The translations under genes and the position numbers were made by a program. From Fibrobacter sp. (GTDB lineage Bacteria; Fibrobacterota; Fibrobacteria; Fibrobacterales; Fibrobacteraceae), in assembly GCA_017503015.1 (NCBI GenBank), contig JAFVTX010000050.1, positions 1 to 64,000 of the forward strand: a DNA stretch of 64,000 nucleotides. Direction: 5' to 3'. Below the pieces are notes generated by a model that saw nothing but the letters and a program-made list of their open reading frames with translations, was not told where the DNA came from and ran no database searches. Positions 49,982 through 58,735 of this stretch are shown one piece after another (the first letter of the stretch is position 1; each line of letters begins with the position of its first letter).

Positions 49982-50692
49982 ATGAAAAAGACATTCTTTA
50001 CTGCTGCTATTCTCGCTGCCGCTACCGCTTTTGCCGCCGATAACGTCCAGACTACAACACCCCAGCCTGTCGCCCAGCCGAAAGACAAGAGTTGGACACA
50101 TTTCGTGGGTGCTGGTGTTACGGTTCCCGCCTCTAAGTACAATGTAGAGGGATCGGATTTCTCCCTGGTGAGCGCTGGGCTAAACCTCAGTTATATGGGA
50201 ATCAGTAAGAGCGGCTTTGCGGTTCGTGCGGACTTGAGTTCTGGCGCTACGTTTACGGACGATGTCAAGTACAACGAAAAGGAAGATGCCGATGTTGGCA
50301 CCTACGTTGCGGGCGAAGTCGGGCTTGGCTACGGGTTCGTGAATACACCGGACTGGACCGTTGCCGTTTTCGCAACAGTCGGTGTTGAAGGCTCCGTGTT
50401 TACGAGGGACACGGAAACCTACAAGCATCCGGACCTTGGAAAGGTGGACTGGACAAGATCTGTGACGCTTGGTGCCCTGACCCTTGGTGGCGACTTGGTT
50501 GTCCGTAAGGCTCTCGGCAATCATGTGGGCGTGTTCGCTTCTGTGGGCGGCCGTTGGGCACCTGTTGCAGTGTGGCTGCTTACTGACGAATATGACAACG
50601 ACGATGTCAATCGCAAGGATACCTTCAAGTCCGACAAGAGCGATGGCGGATTCACGGTAGTGCCTACTGTAGGAGCCATGTGGAATTTTTAG
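49982..50692 (+). CDS. Outer-membrane beta-barrel protein
   Basis: The protein has 236 residues. A signal peptide (MKKTFFTAAILAAATAFAA) and a short Pro/Gln linker precede a barrel-like domain of alternating strands (THFVGAGVTVPASKY, LVSAGLNLSYMGI, GEVGLGYGFV, GALTLGGDLVVRK, GVFASVGGRWAPVAVWLL). The last residue is Phe (TVGAMWNF), the classical signal for BAM-mediated insertion. It has the strongest promoter and ribosome site in the window, suggesting an abundant protein. Its role is unknown. Confidence 0.8.
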   Translation: MKKTFFTAAILAAATAFAADNVQTTTPQPVAQPKDKSWTHFVGAGVTVPASKYNVEGSDFSLVSAGLNLSYMGISKSGFAVRADLSSGATFTDDVKYNEKEDADVGTYVAGEVGLGYGFVNTPDWTVAVFATVGVEGSVFTRDTETYKHPDLGKVDWTRSVTLGALTLGGDLVVRKALGNHVGVFASVGGRWAPVAVWLLTDEYDNDDVNRKDTFKSDKSDGGFTVVPTVGAMWNF

Positions 50693-50781
50693 GGATCGTG
50701 AGGTTCTCGTTTACGACCTACTATGAAAAGGAGGTTGAAAAAGAAAAGTGCCCTTATGTAAAATTAGCGAACAAAAGAAAA

Positions 50782-50806
50782 AACGCCCTCATGGGGCGTT
50801 TTTTTA
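50782..50806. terminator. Bidirectional terminator
   Basis: AACGCCC TCAT GGGGCGTT with T-runs on both strands. It serves the outer-membrane protein gene (+) and tRNA-Ser (-). Confidence 0.85.
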
Positions 50807-50887
50807 CGGAGGAAGAGGGACTCGAACCCCCAAGCCTGACGGCGGCGGTTTTCAAGACCGCTGACTTACCAATTAGCCTATTCCTCC
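50807..50887 (-). tRNA. tRNA-Ser (TGA anticodon)
   Basis: On the minus strand GGAGGAA pairs with TTCCTCC, the discriminator is G as usual for serine, the anticodon loop CTTGAAA gives TGA, the variable region is extended (CGCCGTCAGGCTT) and the T-loop is TTCGAGT. Confidence 0.92.
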
Positions 50888-50951
50888 AAAGGGCGGGTAA
50901 AGAATAAAAAACTACAGGGTCACTGTCAACACTTTTTCTATCTTTGGCGCC

Positions 50952-52064
50952 ATGAAGGGAGAATGTGACGACAACTCTATGGAATCAGGTCGGATTCTAG
51001 ATTTGCTGTTTTCGTACATGCCGAAGATTGCGGCAGAACGAAAAATGGACAATCTGTTGATTCTCATGGCCGATTTAGGCCGTTCCATGGTGTCTGCCGA
51101 TCGCTGTTCCCTTTGGCTTATTGATAAAGATACCCGAGAACTCTGGACCAAGGTGGCTCACGGGGTGGACCAGCTCCGGATTCCTCTGGATGCAGGCTTC
51201 GTTGGATATTCCGTACGGACTGGGGAGCCTCTGCTGATAGAGGACGCTTACCAAGACCCCAGGTTTGACCGTCGCAGTGATGAAAAAACTCATTACCACA
51301 CCACGTCCGTGCTGACCGTCCCTCTTTTTGATACGGAAGGAACTGTGATGGGGGCATTTCAGGCCATCAACAAGCAAGGAAACATGCCGGTGTTTTCTCG
51401 CCAAGATCTAGAACGCCTCATTCTTACCGCCGTCTATTCCGCAAAAACCGTAGAATCCGCCCGCCTGATTGCCGAGCAGGAGGCTACCCAGCGTGAAATT
51501 ATCCATATCCTGGGTGAGGCGTCCGAGTACCGCAGTCAGGAGACGGGGGACCATATCCAGCGGGTGGCGGAAATATCTTACATTCTGGCCAAACACTATG
51601 GTCTTTCCGAAGAAGAGGCCGAACGCATCAGGCTTGCCGCTCCTATGCATGACTTGGGGAAAATTGGTATTCCCGATTCTGTGCTGAACAAGCCCGGCAA
51701 GCTTTCCGAGGTGGAATACGGGGTGATGAAGTCCCATTCCATCATTGGCGAAGAAATGCTCAAGACTTCAAAGAGGGAGCTTTTGCGGTTTGCCTCCGCC
51801 ATTGCCGGTTCCCATCATGAACGCTGGGACGGCACGGGCTACCCCCGCGGGTTAAAGGGGGAAATGATTCCCCTGGCTGGTCGGATTTGTGCAGTGGCAG
51901 ATGTGCTGGATGCCCTGTCCAGCCCCCGTTGTTACAAGGAACCCTGGCCCGAAGAACGGATTCGTGAGGAATTTAGGGCTCAGCGTGGAACGCAATTTCA
52001 GCCAGAGTTGGTGGATTTGCTTTTGGCCCATTGGGACGAATTTTACGGGCCTTACCGTCACTGA
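50952..52064 (+). CDS. GAF-HD-GYP phosphodiesterase
   Basis: The protein has 370 residues. A GAF domain spans about 20-170 (SADRCSLWLIDKDTRELWTKVA, DAGFVGYSVRTGEPLLIEDAYQDPRFD, SVLTVPLFDTEGTVMGAFQAIN). An HD-GYP domain follows with HD in MHDLGKIGIPDSVLNKPGKLS near residue 231, SHHERWDGTGYPRGLKGEMIPLAGRICAVADVLDAL near 290, and the GYP triplet intact. Such proteins degrade cyclic di-GMP (or cGAMP), with the GAF sensing a ligand. The gene is single, between tRNA-Ser and tRNA-Phe. Confidence 0.93.
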   Translation: MKGECDDNSMESGRILDLLFSYMPKIAAERKMDNLLILMADLGRSMVSADRCSLWLIDKDTRELWTKVAHGVDQLRIPLDAGFVGYSVRTGEPLLIEDAYQDPRFDRRSDEKTHYHTTSVLTVPLFDTEGTVMGAFQAINKQGNMPVFSRQDLERLILTAVYSAKTVESARLIAEQEATQREIIHILGEASEYRSQETGDHIQRVAEISYILAKHYGLSEEEAERIRLAAPMHDLGKIGIPDSVLNKPGKLSEVEYGVMKSHSIIGEEMLKTSKRELLRFASAIAGSHHERWDGTGYPRGLKGEMIPLAGRICAVADVLDALSSPRCYKEPWPEERIREEFRAQRGTQFQPELVDLLLAHWDEFYGPYRH

Positions 52065-52096
52065 TTGGCGGGTAATCATGAAATGTAAGAAAAAGA

Positions 52097-52125
52097 AAAG
52101 CTTCGGTCGTTAAACCGAAGCTTTT
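52097..52125 (-). terminator. Terminator of tRNA-Phe
   Basis: A perfect 12-bp stem AAAAGCTTCGGT/ACCGAAGCTTTT with a 5-nt loop. On the minus strand a T-rich run follows. Confidence 0.88.
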
Positions 52126-52127
52126 CG

Positions 52128-52200
52128 TGGTTCCGATTGGAATTGAACCAACGACACGCGGATTTTCAGTCCACTGCTCTACCAACTGAGCTACAGAACC
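52128..52200 (-). tRNA. tRNA-Phe (GAA anticodon)
   Basis: 73 nt. GGTTCTG pairs with CGGAACC, the discriminator is A, the D-loop is AGCTCAGTTGGTAGAGC, the anticodon loop CTGAAAA reads GAA and the T-loop is TTCAATT. Confidence 0.95.
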
Positions 52201-52314
52201 AATTTGGTAGCCCAAAAATAGATGATAGTGTGCGTTTTGTCAAGGGTAAATAGAATATTACTAGCATTTTTTGGAAAAAACATATAAATTTAGGTAGTAT
52301 ATAGAGGACTTGCA

Positions 52315-54777
52315 ATGCATATCTATAGTTGTATTTTCAAATTGTACCTAGCCGTACTTTGTATGGCGTGTTTCTTTGCTTGTTCCAATGGTGGAGGTGC
52401 GACCAAACCGATTGAAGAGGGCTCCGAAAATGGGGATACGGTGAATTCCGGTTCCTCGACTGCTCCAGGAGACAGTGCCGGTTATACTCGAGTGATTACA
52501 GAAACTGGGGATACCATTTACGTGAAGGATACGGTGACCGTGTATCCGGATACGTCCTTGCGCTGGATTGGCAATTCTGCAGTGGTTATTACCGAAATTG
52601 CGTCCCTCAACCTGGATTGGCTTGACATGGATGGAGACGATCCGTCTTGGGTAGAAGTTTATAATGCCGGTACAGTTTCTGCGAACCTCAAGGGCTGGGC
52701 TTTGGTAGAAAATCTGAAGGAGCCCAAGAAGTGGGTGATGGGTGACGAAGTGATTGCCGCCAAGTCATTCCGCACGATATTCTGTGACAAGAAGAATATT
52801 TCGTCTGTAGCTGGAATTGCTGACGGTAAGAATGCTGATGGTAAGATTTTGCGCAGTCGTCCCCACACCAATTGGAAGATGGACAAAAAGGGCGGAACGA
52901 TTTACCTAGTTGATCCTAGTAATGGGATTCGTGATTCAGTCGCTTATCCTGAACTAGCCGGTGGCGTTAGCTGGGGAATTGTAGATGGAGGCGATTGGAA
53001 GTATTTTGGTACGCCGACTCCAGAACAACCGAATACAGAGGCTACGGCGTATGATGGTATGGCTCCGTCGGTAGATTTTAGTTCTATCAAGTCCGGTTTC
53101 TACAATGGCCCGGAAGTGACGATTAACCCGCCTAGTGTAGAAGCTGGCGTGACCCTTCGCTGTACCACGGACGGATCTGCGCCTACGGCATCTTCGGAAG
53201 AATTTAATTCCCCCAAAACGTTCTCCAAGAATACGCCGCTCCGTTGTTCTGCTTTCAAGAACGGAACCCTTACAAAGGAGGTTATTACCAAGACAATCTT
53301 TGTAGGTGAGACGGTAAAGATGCCTGTGGTGGCAGTCAGTGTAGATCCTGTATTCTTCCAGAAACATTATGTGCATGCTAGTACCGATGGTTGTGGCCCT
53401 AAGTGCGCTCCGACCGGATTGTTCGAAGATGTGGAACTGCCGGTGCATGTGGAATATTTCCCAAATGGCAGTAGCTCAGATGGCCCTGCATTTGGCGTGA
53501 ATGCTGGCATTTCCTTAATGGGTAACTGGAGCCGCTTGGAGAATAAGAAATCTGTAGCCATCGTGATGCGTGAAGAATATGAGGATGGAAAAATCCACTA
53601 CCCGTTATTTGAAACTCGCAAGGAGACCGCAAATACCTTTAGGGGCTTTAACTTGCGCAACAATGGTAACCGCTATGTGAGTGACTATTTGGAAGACGCC
53701 ATGGCGGGAGCTTTGCTTGAAGGAACAAACGTAGATTATCAAAGAAGTCGCCAGGTGGTTGTGTATTACAATGGCAAGTACTATGGAATCCATGATATGC
53801 GCGAACGTGAAAACAAGCACTTTGTGGAAACTAACTACGGTATAGATGCCAACTCAGTAGAAATTATTAAACATTTGGGACATGATATTTCCAGCAACAT
53901 GGGCTCTACAAGTAATTGGACGGACTTGTTGGATTTGGTAAACAAGAACGATGCTGTTTCGGATGCCGATTATGCTACCGTAAAGACCATGATGGATGTG
54001 GGCAGCTTTGCAGAATACATGGCTTTTGAAATTTATATGCACAATGGAGACTGGCCGGGAAACAACGTGCGCGCTTGGCGTAGCCCTGACCAACCATACA
54101 AGTTTATGGTATATGATTTGGATCATGGAATGGATTGGAGCTGGACTGCTTGTGGAGAGTTCTCTACAAATGAGCAAGCGACTGGAACCAATATGTTCAA
54201 TTGGATTGCTTCTGGCGGATGCAAACATGAGACTGATAATAGAAGTTTTGCTAGTATTTTCAATCACCTAATCAAGAATGCTAACTTTAAGCGTCTGTTC
54301 ATTAATCGCTCTGCAATCTTGTTCCAGAACTATGTGAATTCGAACAGGGTCAAGGCAACTTTGGAGGCTATGGCACAAACATTGAATAGTGACGAGACTA
54401 CGAGAGACCTTGACGAAATGGAACGTAGGGATTACTATAACGCCTGTGGGGACAAGTTCAGTATTTCTGGGTCTTGTATGAAAACTTGGGCGACAAATCG
54501 CGATGGTACGGTGATTAGTGATTACAAGCAAAAGTTCGGCTTGGGCGACATGATTACCGTGAACATCAATGCTTCGGGCGGATCGGTGCTAGTGGACGGA
54601 ATGAAACTGCCTTCCTCATCTTATGCGGGACAGTTCTTTTCTGGCAATGCAATTGAATTGACTGCAGTACCTGCTGCAGGAGGCATGTTTACGGGTTGGA
54701 GTGACGGCGTCACGGACAATCCGCGTATTGTGACGCCTGCGGCGGGTGCCACCTACACCGCCAACTTTAGTAAGTAG
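52315..54777 (+). CDS. CotH-family lipoprotein with lamin-tail, chitobiase-like and InlB-type repeat domains
   Basis: The protein has 820 residues with GAGGAC before the ATG. The lipobox is CFFAC. Domains in order: lamin-tail (about 85-200, ITEIASLNLDWLDMDGDDPSWVEVYNAG), a chitobiase/CHB_HEX-like sandwich (about 245-325, GPEVTINPPSVEAGVTLRCTTDGSAPT), CotH kinase (about 335-690, MPVVAVSVDPVFFQ, FRGFNLRNNGNRYVSDYLEDAMAG, VVYYNGKYYGIHDMRERENKHF, FMVYDLDHGMDWSW) and an InlB-like repeat (about 740-820, VNINASGGSVLVDG, MFTGWSDGVTDNPRIV). CotH proteins are atypical kinases that phosphorylate proteins in spores and surfaces. Anchored export suggests an extracytoplasmic substrate. Confidence 0.9.
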   Translation: MHIYSCIFKLYLAVLCMACFFACSNGGGATKPIEEGSENGDTVNSGSSTAPGDSAGYTRVITETGDTIYVKDTVTVYPDTSLRWIGNSAVVITEIASLNLDWLDMDGDDPSWVEVYNAGTVSANLKGWALVENLKEPKKWVMGDEVIAAKSFRTIFCDKKNISSVAGIADGKNADGKILRSRPHTNWKMDKKGGTIYLVDPSNGIRDSVAYPELAGGVSWGIVDGGDWKYFGTPTPEQPNTEATAYDGMAPSVDFSSIKSGFYNGPEVTINPPSVEAGVTLRCTTDGSAPTASSEEFNSPKTFSKNTPLRCSAFKNGTLTKEVITKTIFVGETVKMPVVAVSVDPVFFQKHYVHASTDGCGPKCAPTGLFEDVELPVHVEYFPNGSSSDGPAFGVNAGISLMGNWSRLENKKSVAIVMREEYEDGKIHYPLFETRKETANTFRGFNLRNNGNRYVSDYLEDAMAGALLEGTNVDYQRSRQVVVYYNGKYYGIHDMRERENKHFVETNYGIDANSVEIIKHLGHDISSNMGSTSNWTDLLDLVNKNDAVSDADYATVKTMMDVGSFAEYMAFEIYMHNGDWPGNNVRAWRSPDQPYKFMVYDLDHGMDWSWTACGEFSTNEQATGTNMFNWIASGGCKHETDNRSFASIFNHLIKNANFKRLFINRSAILFQNYVNSNRVKATLEAMAQTLNSDETTRDLDEMERRDYYNACGDKFSISGSCMKTWATNRDGTVISDYKQKFGLGDMITVNINASGGSVLVDGMKLPSSSYAGQFFSGNAIELTAVPAAGGMFTGWSDGVTDNPRIVTPAAGATYTANFSK

Positions 54778-54798
54778 TAGTTTTTCTACATTTGCCGT

Positions 54799-55497
54799 GT
54801 GATTAGCCCCGTTCGTAAAATGTTCGACGGCATTGCCGGTCGTTATGATTTCTTGAACCACTTCCTGAGTTGTGGCCAAGATATCCTGTGGCGTCGCTAT
54901 TGCTGTCGTCAGTTGAAAAAATACGGAGCTGGTCGTCGGTTGCTTGATCTCTGCGGTGGCACGGGCGACTTTGCGGTAACATTTGAAAAGTTCAATGGCC
55001 GGCCAGATGTGGCCGTACTTGGAGACTTTTCCTTTGGCATGTTGAAAGGAGTGTCGGGTAAAAAGACTGTGGCGATTCCTGTGCAACTGGACGCTATGCG
55101 GATTCCTTTTGCGGATGAATCCTTTGATGTGGTTTTGAATGGCTTTGGAATGCGCAATGTCCCCGACGCCCGTGGGGCATTGCAAGAGAGCTTTCGTGTT
55201 CTTGCGCCTGGGGGCTACCTGTGCGTACTGGAATTCTTTGCACCACAAAATCCGTTCAATCGGTTCTTTTATGGGGTTCTGGCTCCGATTTTTATCCCGC
55301 TGTTTGGAGCCTTCTTTAGTGGTAAGAAAGAGGCATACGAGTACCTGGTAAATTCTATCAAGCGTTTCTTGCCTGTGAAGGACTTTTGCCGTATGGCTGA
55401 AGAATGCGGATTCCAGGTGGCGAAGGTGAAGAGTTTCAACGGAGGAATCTCTTACGGGGTTTTCTTGAAAAAACCTCTGGAGGCTTTCCGTGGCTAG
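54799..55497 (+). CDS. menG: Demethylmenaquinone methyltransferase (UbiE/MenG)
   Basis: The protein has 232 residues with a GTG start at 54799; an ATG at 54820 is inside the family-conserved MFDGIAGRYDFLNHFLSCGQD. The SAM-binding site is LLDLCGGTGDFAVTF, and FGMRNVPDARGALQESFRVLAPGGYLCVLEF is typical. The enzyme methylates demethylmenaquinone (or the ubiquinone precursor), the last step of quinone synthesis. ubiX overlaps it by 8 nt and ubiA follows, so this is a quinone cluster. Menaquinone is expected in an anaerobe using fumarate reductase. Confidence 0.92.
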   Translation: MISPVRKMFDGIAGRYDFLNHFLSCGQDILWRRYCCRQLKKYGAGRRLLDLCGGTGDFAVTFEKFNGRPDVAVLGDFSFGMLKGVSGKKTVAIPVQLDAMRIPFADESFDVVLNGFGMRNVPDARGALQESFRVLAPGGYLCVLEFFAPQNPFNRFFYGVLAPIFIPLFGAFFSGKKEAYEYLVNSIKRFLPVKDFCRMAEECGFQVAKVKSFNGGISYGVFLKKPLEAFRG

Positions 55498-56074
55498 ATT
55501 TATCCTTGGGGTAACTGGGGCCAGCGGGGCAATTTATGCGACCCGCACGGCCATGTATTTGAAAAAGTTTGGTCACGAAGTATCACTTATTGTGACAAAA
55601 CCTGGACGCGACGTGGTGGAATACGAAGGACTGGGCGCCCTTTTTGACTATGCCGACCGGGTGTTCAATGTGGACGATTTTTTTGCGGAATGTGCCAGCG
55701 GAAGTGCCGATTACTCTGGTATGGCGGTGGTGCCTTGCTCCATGGGTACCTTGGGCCGTATTGCGGCAGGAACTTCCGACAACCTGCTGGTGCGCAGTGC
55801 TGATGTCTGTCTCAAGGAGCGCAGGGCGCTGGTGATTGTTCCTCGGGAAATGCCCTACAACTTGATACACCTGGAGAATATGGAACGGGTGACCCGTGCA
55901 GGAGCCGTTGTAATTCCGGCTTCGCCGCAGTTTTACAGCAGGCCGACCTCCATTGAGGAACTTGTGGACACTGTGGTGGCAAAAATCCTGAAGCATTTGG
56001 GGGCGGGTTCGGCTGTGGACTGTGCCGGGATTGTGAAACCATGGGAATCTCCGCACACCCACTTGTCATCCTGA
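55490..56074 (+). CDS. ubiX: Flavin prenyltransferase UbiX
   Basis: The protein has 194 residues. It makes prenylated FMN, the cofactor of UbiD-type decarboxylases. The FMN-binding start ILGVTGASGAIYATRTAMYLKK is followed by VVPCSMGTLGRIAAGTSDNLLVRSADVCLKERRALVIVPREMPYN and the later RAGAVVIPASPQFYSRP. All hallmarks are present. It overlaps menG by 8 nt. Its last codons and the TGA stop lie in a REP-like element (TCATCCTGA), so the C terminus may have been changed by the insertion. No ubiD is in the window. Confidence 0.93.
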   Translation: MARFILGVTGASGAIYATRTAMYLKKFGHEVSLIVTKPGRDVVEYEGLGALFDYADRVFNVDDFFAECASGSADYSGMAVVPCSMGTLGRIAAGTSDNLLVRSADVCLKERRALVIVPREMPYNLIHLENMERVTRAGAVVIPASPQFYSRPTSIEELVDTVVAKILKHLGAGSAVDCAGIVKPWESPHTHLSS

Positions 56075-56150
56075 GCCCCGTAGGGGCGATATACAAGACT
56101 TGGGGCTTTAGCCCCATAGTCGCGTTAGGTTCGAAGGAGCAGGATCCAGT
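56065..56150. repeat. REP-like composite element overlapping the ubiX stop
   Basis: GTCATCCTGAGCCCCGTAGGGGCG at the left and AGGTTCGAAGGAGCAGGATCCAG at the right enclose an inner inverted repeat (GACTTGGGGC, GCCCCATAGTC). The ubiX stop is supplied by the left end. Confidence 0.65.
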
Positions 56151-56180
56151 CCCAAGTCTTGAATAAGCGATAAATGATTT

Positions 56181-57074
56181 ATGTTAAAGAAAATTCTAGA
56201 GTTCGGTCACTTGGTGCGCTTTAGCCATTCGCTATTTGCGATGCCCTTTGCCATAGGTTCCATGTGGGTCGCGGCTCGGGGTTTCCGCGGCATGGATGCC
56301 GCAGAGGCGGTCAAGATTGTAGCGTTGATTGTGGGCTGTATGGTGACCGCCCGCAACAGCGCCATGAGCTTTAACCGCATAGCCGACGCCGATATCGATG
56401 CCAAGAACCCGCGTACCGCAGGGCGCCACTTGCCTGCAGGGCGTCTCAGCAAGGCGTCGGTTATTGCCTTTCTGGCCGTAAACGGCGTACTGTTCGTTTT
56501 ATTTGCGGCACTCTTGCAACCTCTCGCCGGCCTGCTGGCTTTGCCCGTTTGGTTGTTGTTGTTGTCCTATTCTTACTGGAAACGTTTTAGCTGGCTTTGC
56601 CACTGGTTTTTGGGCTTTGCTATCGGAATGAGCCCCTTGGGAGCCTGGATAGCCATCCGGGGCGAGTTTGCCGTGTTCCCGATTTTTCTCCTGGTGATTC
56701 TGATGTTGTGGATGGGCGGTTTCGACATTATCTACGCTACCCAGGACGAAGAAATTGACCGAGAGATGGGCCTCCATTCGGTGCCGGCCCGGTTCGGCCG
56801 CAAGCGTGCCCTGCAGATAGCTTTCTGGAGTCATGTGGCCATGCTCGCCCTATGCGTTTTCTTTGGCGTGTTTTGGAGTATGGGAGCCCCTTGGTGGGTG
56901 GTGACGGGCCTAATGACCGCGGCAATCCTCTATATCCATTTGTTCCGAAAGTCCGATGACCTGGATGCCATGAATAGGGATTTCTTTTTGGCCAACGTGG
57001 CTATCAGCGTGTTGGTGATGGTCGGACTTATTGTGTGGATTTGCATGGGAGGTAACGTCGATGCCCTTTATTAA
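56181..57074 (+). CDS. ubiA: UbiA-family prenyltransferase
   Basis: The protein has 297 residues and about eight or nine membrane helices. The first Asp-rich motif is NRIADADIDAKNPRTAGRHLPAG and the second is IIYATQDEEIDREMGLHSVPARFG, which together bind the polyprenyl diphosphate and magnesium. The enzyme attaches the isoprenoid tail to an aromatic quinone precursor. UbiA, UbiX and MenG together fit the futalosine menaquinone route (where the UbiA-like enzyme is called MqnP) or a ubiquinone-type route. The former is more likely in an anaerobe. Confidence 0.9.
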   Translation: MLKKILEFGHLVRFSHSLFAMPFAIGSMWVAARGFRGMDAAEAVKIVALIVGCMVTARNSAMSFNRIADADIDAKNPRTAGRHLPAGRLSKASVIAFLAVNGVLFVLFAALLQPLAGLLALPVWLLLLSYSYWKRFSWLCHWFLGFAIGMSPLGAWIAIRGEFAVFPIFLLVILMLWMGGFDIIYATQDEEIDREMGLHSVPARFGRKRALQIAFWSHVAMLALCVFFGVFWSMGAPWWVVTGLMTAAILYIHLFRKSDDLDAMNRDFFLANVAISVLVMVGLIVWICMGGNVDALY

Positions 57075-57288
57075 ACGCCCCGACGGAAAGTTTAGCACCG
57101 AAGATAAAATCAAGATGTTTCAGCAGATGGGTTCTGTAAGTGCCGTTATTGCCTTGGTGTTGATAGTCCTGATTGAAACGGGTATTGCCGGCGAACAGAA
57201 GCCCCTGGCCGAAATGGGCCTTACCGCCATGATTGTGGTGCTGGCAGTTTCCCTCGGCGGAAGCCTTTACTTTAAGCGGAAACTGTAG
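57061..57288 (+). CDS. Small two-pass membrane protein, hypothetical
   Basis: The protein has 75 residues from the ATG at 57061, inside the end of ubiA (14-nt overlap) with GGGAGGT 8 nt upstream. Two hydrophobic stretches (VSAVIALVLIVLIETGIAG and GLTAMIVVLAVSLGGSLYF) follow a basic N terminus. No family is recognised. Coupling to ubiA suggests a membrane role linked to quinone synthesis, without proof. Confidence 0.7.
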   Translation: MPFIKRPDGKFSTEDKIKMFQQMGSVSAVIALVLIVLIETGIAGEQKPLAEMGLTAMIVVLAVSLGGSLYFKRKL

Positions 57289-58167
57289 TTATATTTCCAG
57301 ATCTGCACTGTACACCGTTTCGACGGTTCCGTCGTCGCATTGAAACCGTAGGCTGCCGTCATCGTTCATGTCGATGATGCGGCCTTTTTTTCTTTGCGCA
57401 CCCGCGCCGTTTTCACGATTCTGGTCGGTGCAGCGGTTATTTACGACGATAGTGCCTTGAGTTCCAATGAACTGGTCCATCTTGCGCCAGGCGGCGACCC
57501 AGGGGCGGATGCCGAATGCCTTGAATTGTCCGATGGCCCGTTCCAGATTTGCTACGAGCATTTGTAAGAGCTTTTCGCGGTTGATGTTTTGCCCGCATAT
57601 ATTCTTGAGCGTCGTAACAGCTCGACCCAGATGGGCGTAATCAGCGGGATCGCTGTTCACGTTGATGCCGACTCCCATGCTGACGGCTGGGATTGACGCG
57701 CTACTCGACTCCGCGGACTTGATATAAACTAATTCGGTGAGTATCCCGCAGAACTTGTGCTTGCCGCAGAGAACGTCGTTTGGCCACTTGACGGACACCT
57801 TGCCGATGTCCAGATTGCCACGTCCCTGTACGTTAGAATCGTCCTGCAGGTTTTTGAAAACTTCGGCAAAGGTAAGGGCCGCCACCTGGGTGATTTGAGG
57901 CGCTGAAGAAAGAGAAATCCCTTCTAGCGGAATCAGGATGTTGAAATAGAGGTTCCTGCCGGCGGGGGAGTCCCAGGTGCGTTCGTGCCTGCCTCGACCT
58001 GCGGTCTGCGTGTCGGCTACAATCAGAGTGCCGGGGGCGATTTCTCCTGCAGAGGCCATTGCCTTCATTAGGGAATGGGTGCTTTCAAGAGTTTCAAAAA
58101 GCAGGGCGGGCGCATTGCCAAAACCTGTGAGTTGCCAATCCGTGAATTTGCGTTCAGATATATACAT
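57289..58167 (-). CDS. birA: Biotin-[acetyl-CoA-carboxylase] ligase, catalytic domain only
   Basis: The protein has 292 residues from the ATG at 58167 (a TTG at 58179 is also possible). The biotinyl-AMP site GRGRHERTWDSPAGRNLYFN, VKWPNDVLCGKHKFCGILTEL and VGVGINVNSDP are family hallmarks. The N-terminal DNA-binding domain of bifunctional BirA is absent, so this is a monofunctional class I ligase. Residues 190-240 contain the usual C-terminal helix, and the end carries the small SH3-like cap (GRIIDMNDDGSLRFQCDDGTVETV). Its stop is 1 nt from the convergent small membrane gene. Confidence 0.93.
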   Translation of the reverse strand: MYISERKFTDWQLTGFGNAPALLFETLESTHSLMKAMASAGEIAPGTLIVADTQTAGRGRHERTWDSPAGRNLYFNILIPLEGISLSSAPQITQVAALTFAEVFKNLQDDSNVQGRGNLDIGKVSVKWPNDVLCGKHKFCGILTELVYIKSAESSSASIPAVSMGVGINVNSDPADYAHLGRAVTTLKNICGQNINREKLLQMLVANLERAIGQFKAFGIRPWVAAWRKMDQFIGTQGTIVVNNRCTDQNRENGAGAQRKKGRIIDMNDDGSLRFQCDDGTVETVYSADLEI

Positions 58168-58177
58168 GTTAGGCGTC

Positions 58178-58208
58178 AATTCCGAATTCTGAAATCCGAA
58201 TTCCGAAT
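58178..58208. repeat. Degenerate heptad array H7
   Basis: AATTCCG, AATTCTG, AAATCCG, AATTCCG in strict phase, upstream of birA on its strand and ending at the stop of the broken secreted-protein gene. Confidence 0.65.
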
Positions 58209-58633
58209 CACTCCTCGTCCTCTTGCTGCTCCTGCAGTTCCTTCAGGGCTTCTTCGGGGAAGATGGCGAAGAATTCCCGCTTGCGGTCTTCGAACAGCTG
58301 CAGTATGCGTTCCTATTCGAACTGCTCGCGGTCGATGTTCTGCATAAAGAATTCGTCACGGGCGAAATCCCTGGTGGTCATCAGCTTCTTGATGTCTTCG
58401 GAAAGGTCTACCATGTCCCACAAGATATAGTAAGACCCTACATCTAGACTACCGAAAATGTCCACGTTGAGAAGTACCGTGTTGGCCTTGCTGGAATCCA
58501 CCAGCTGGATGTTGGATTCACGCTTTTCCGGGCGGAAAATTTGCACGTCACTTACGGGCTTGGACAAGTCCTGAGCCCAGAGAGCCGACGCCACAAATAA
58601 AACGGCAAAAATGTGTGGAACCTTGAATTCCAT
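58208..58633 (-). pseudogene. Small secreted protein gene interrupted by an in-frame TAG
   Basis: The frame starts at ATG 58633 with a signal peptide (MEFKVPHIFAVLFVASALWA) and runs 106 codons to TAG at 58313-58315. It then continues in the same frame for 34 more codons with strong coding character (ERILQLFEDRKREFFAIF, EEALKELQEQQEDEE) to TGA at 58208-58210. The full product would have 141 residues. CAG to TAG (Gln) is the simplest change. The truncated 106-residue protein may still be made. No family is recognised. Confidence 0.7.
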
Positions 58634-58735
58634 ACCTACAATATAAAATGAATTTTCCGAAAAAAGAACCGGATTTGGCGAAAAAAGGCGTTTGACGGAA
58701 ATTTGTGCTTCCCGTCAACGCATTTTTGGCAGTTT

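Noticed and set aside
58313-58315. TAG read as pyrrolysine or a reassigned codon
   Set aside because: No supporting pyl genes in the window, and one interrupted small gene is better explained by a point mutation.
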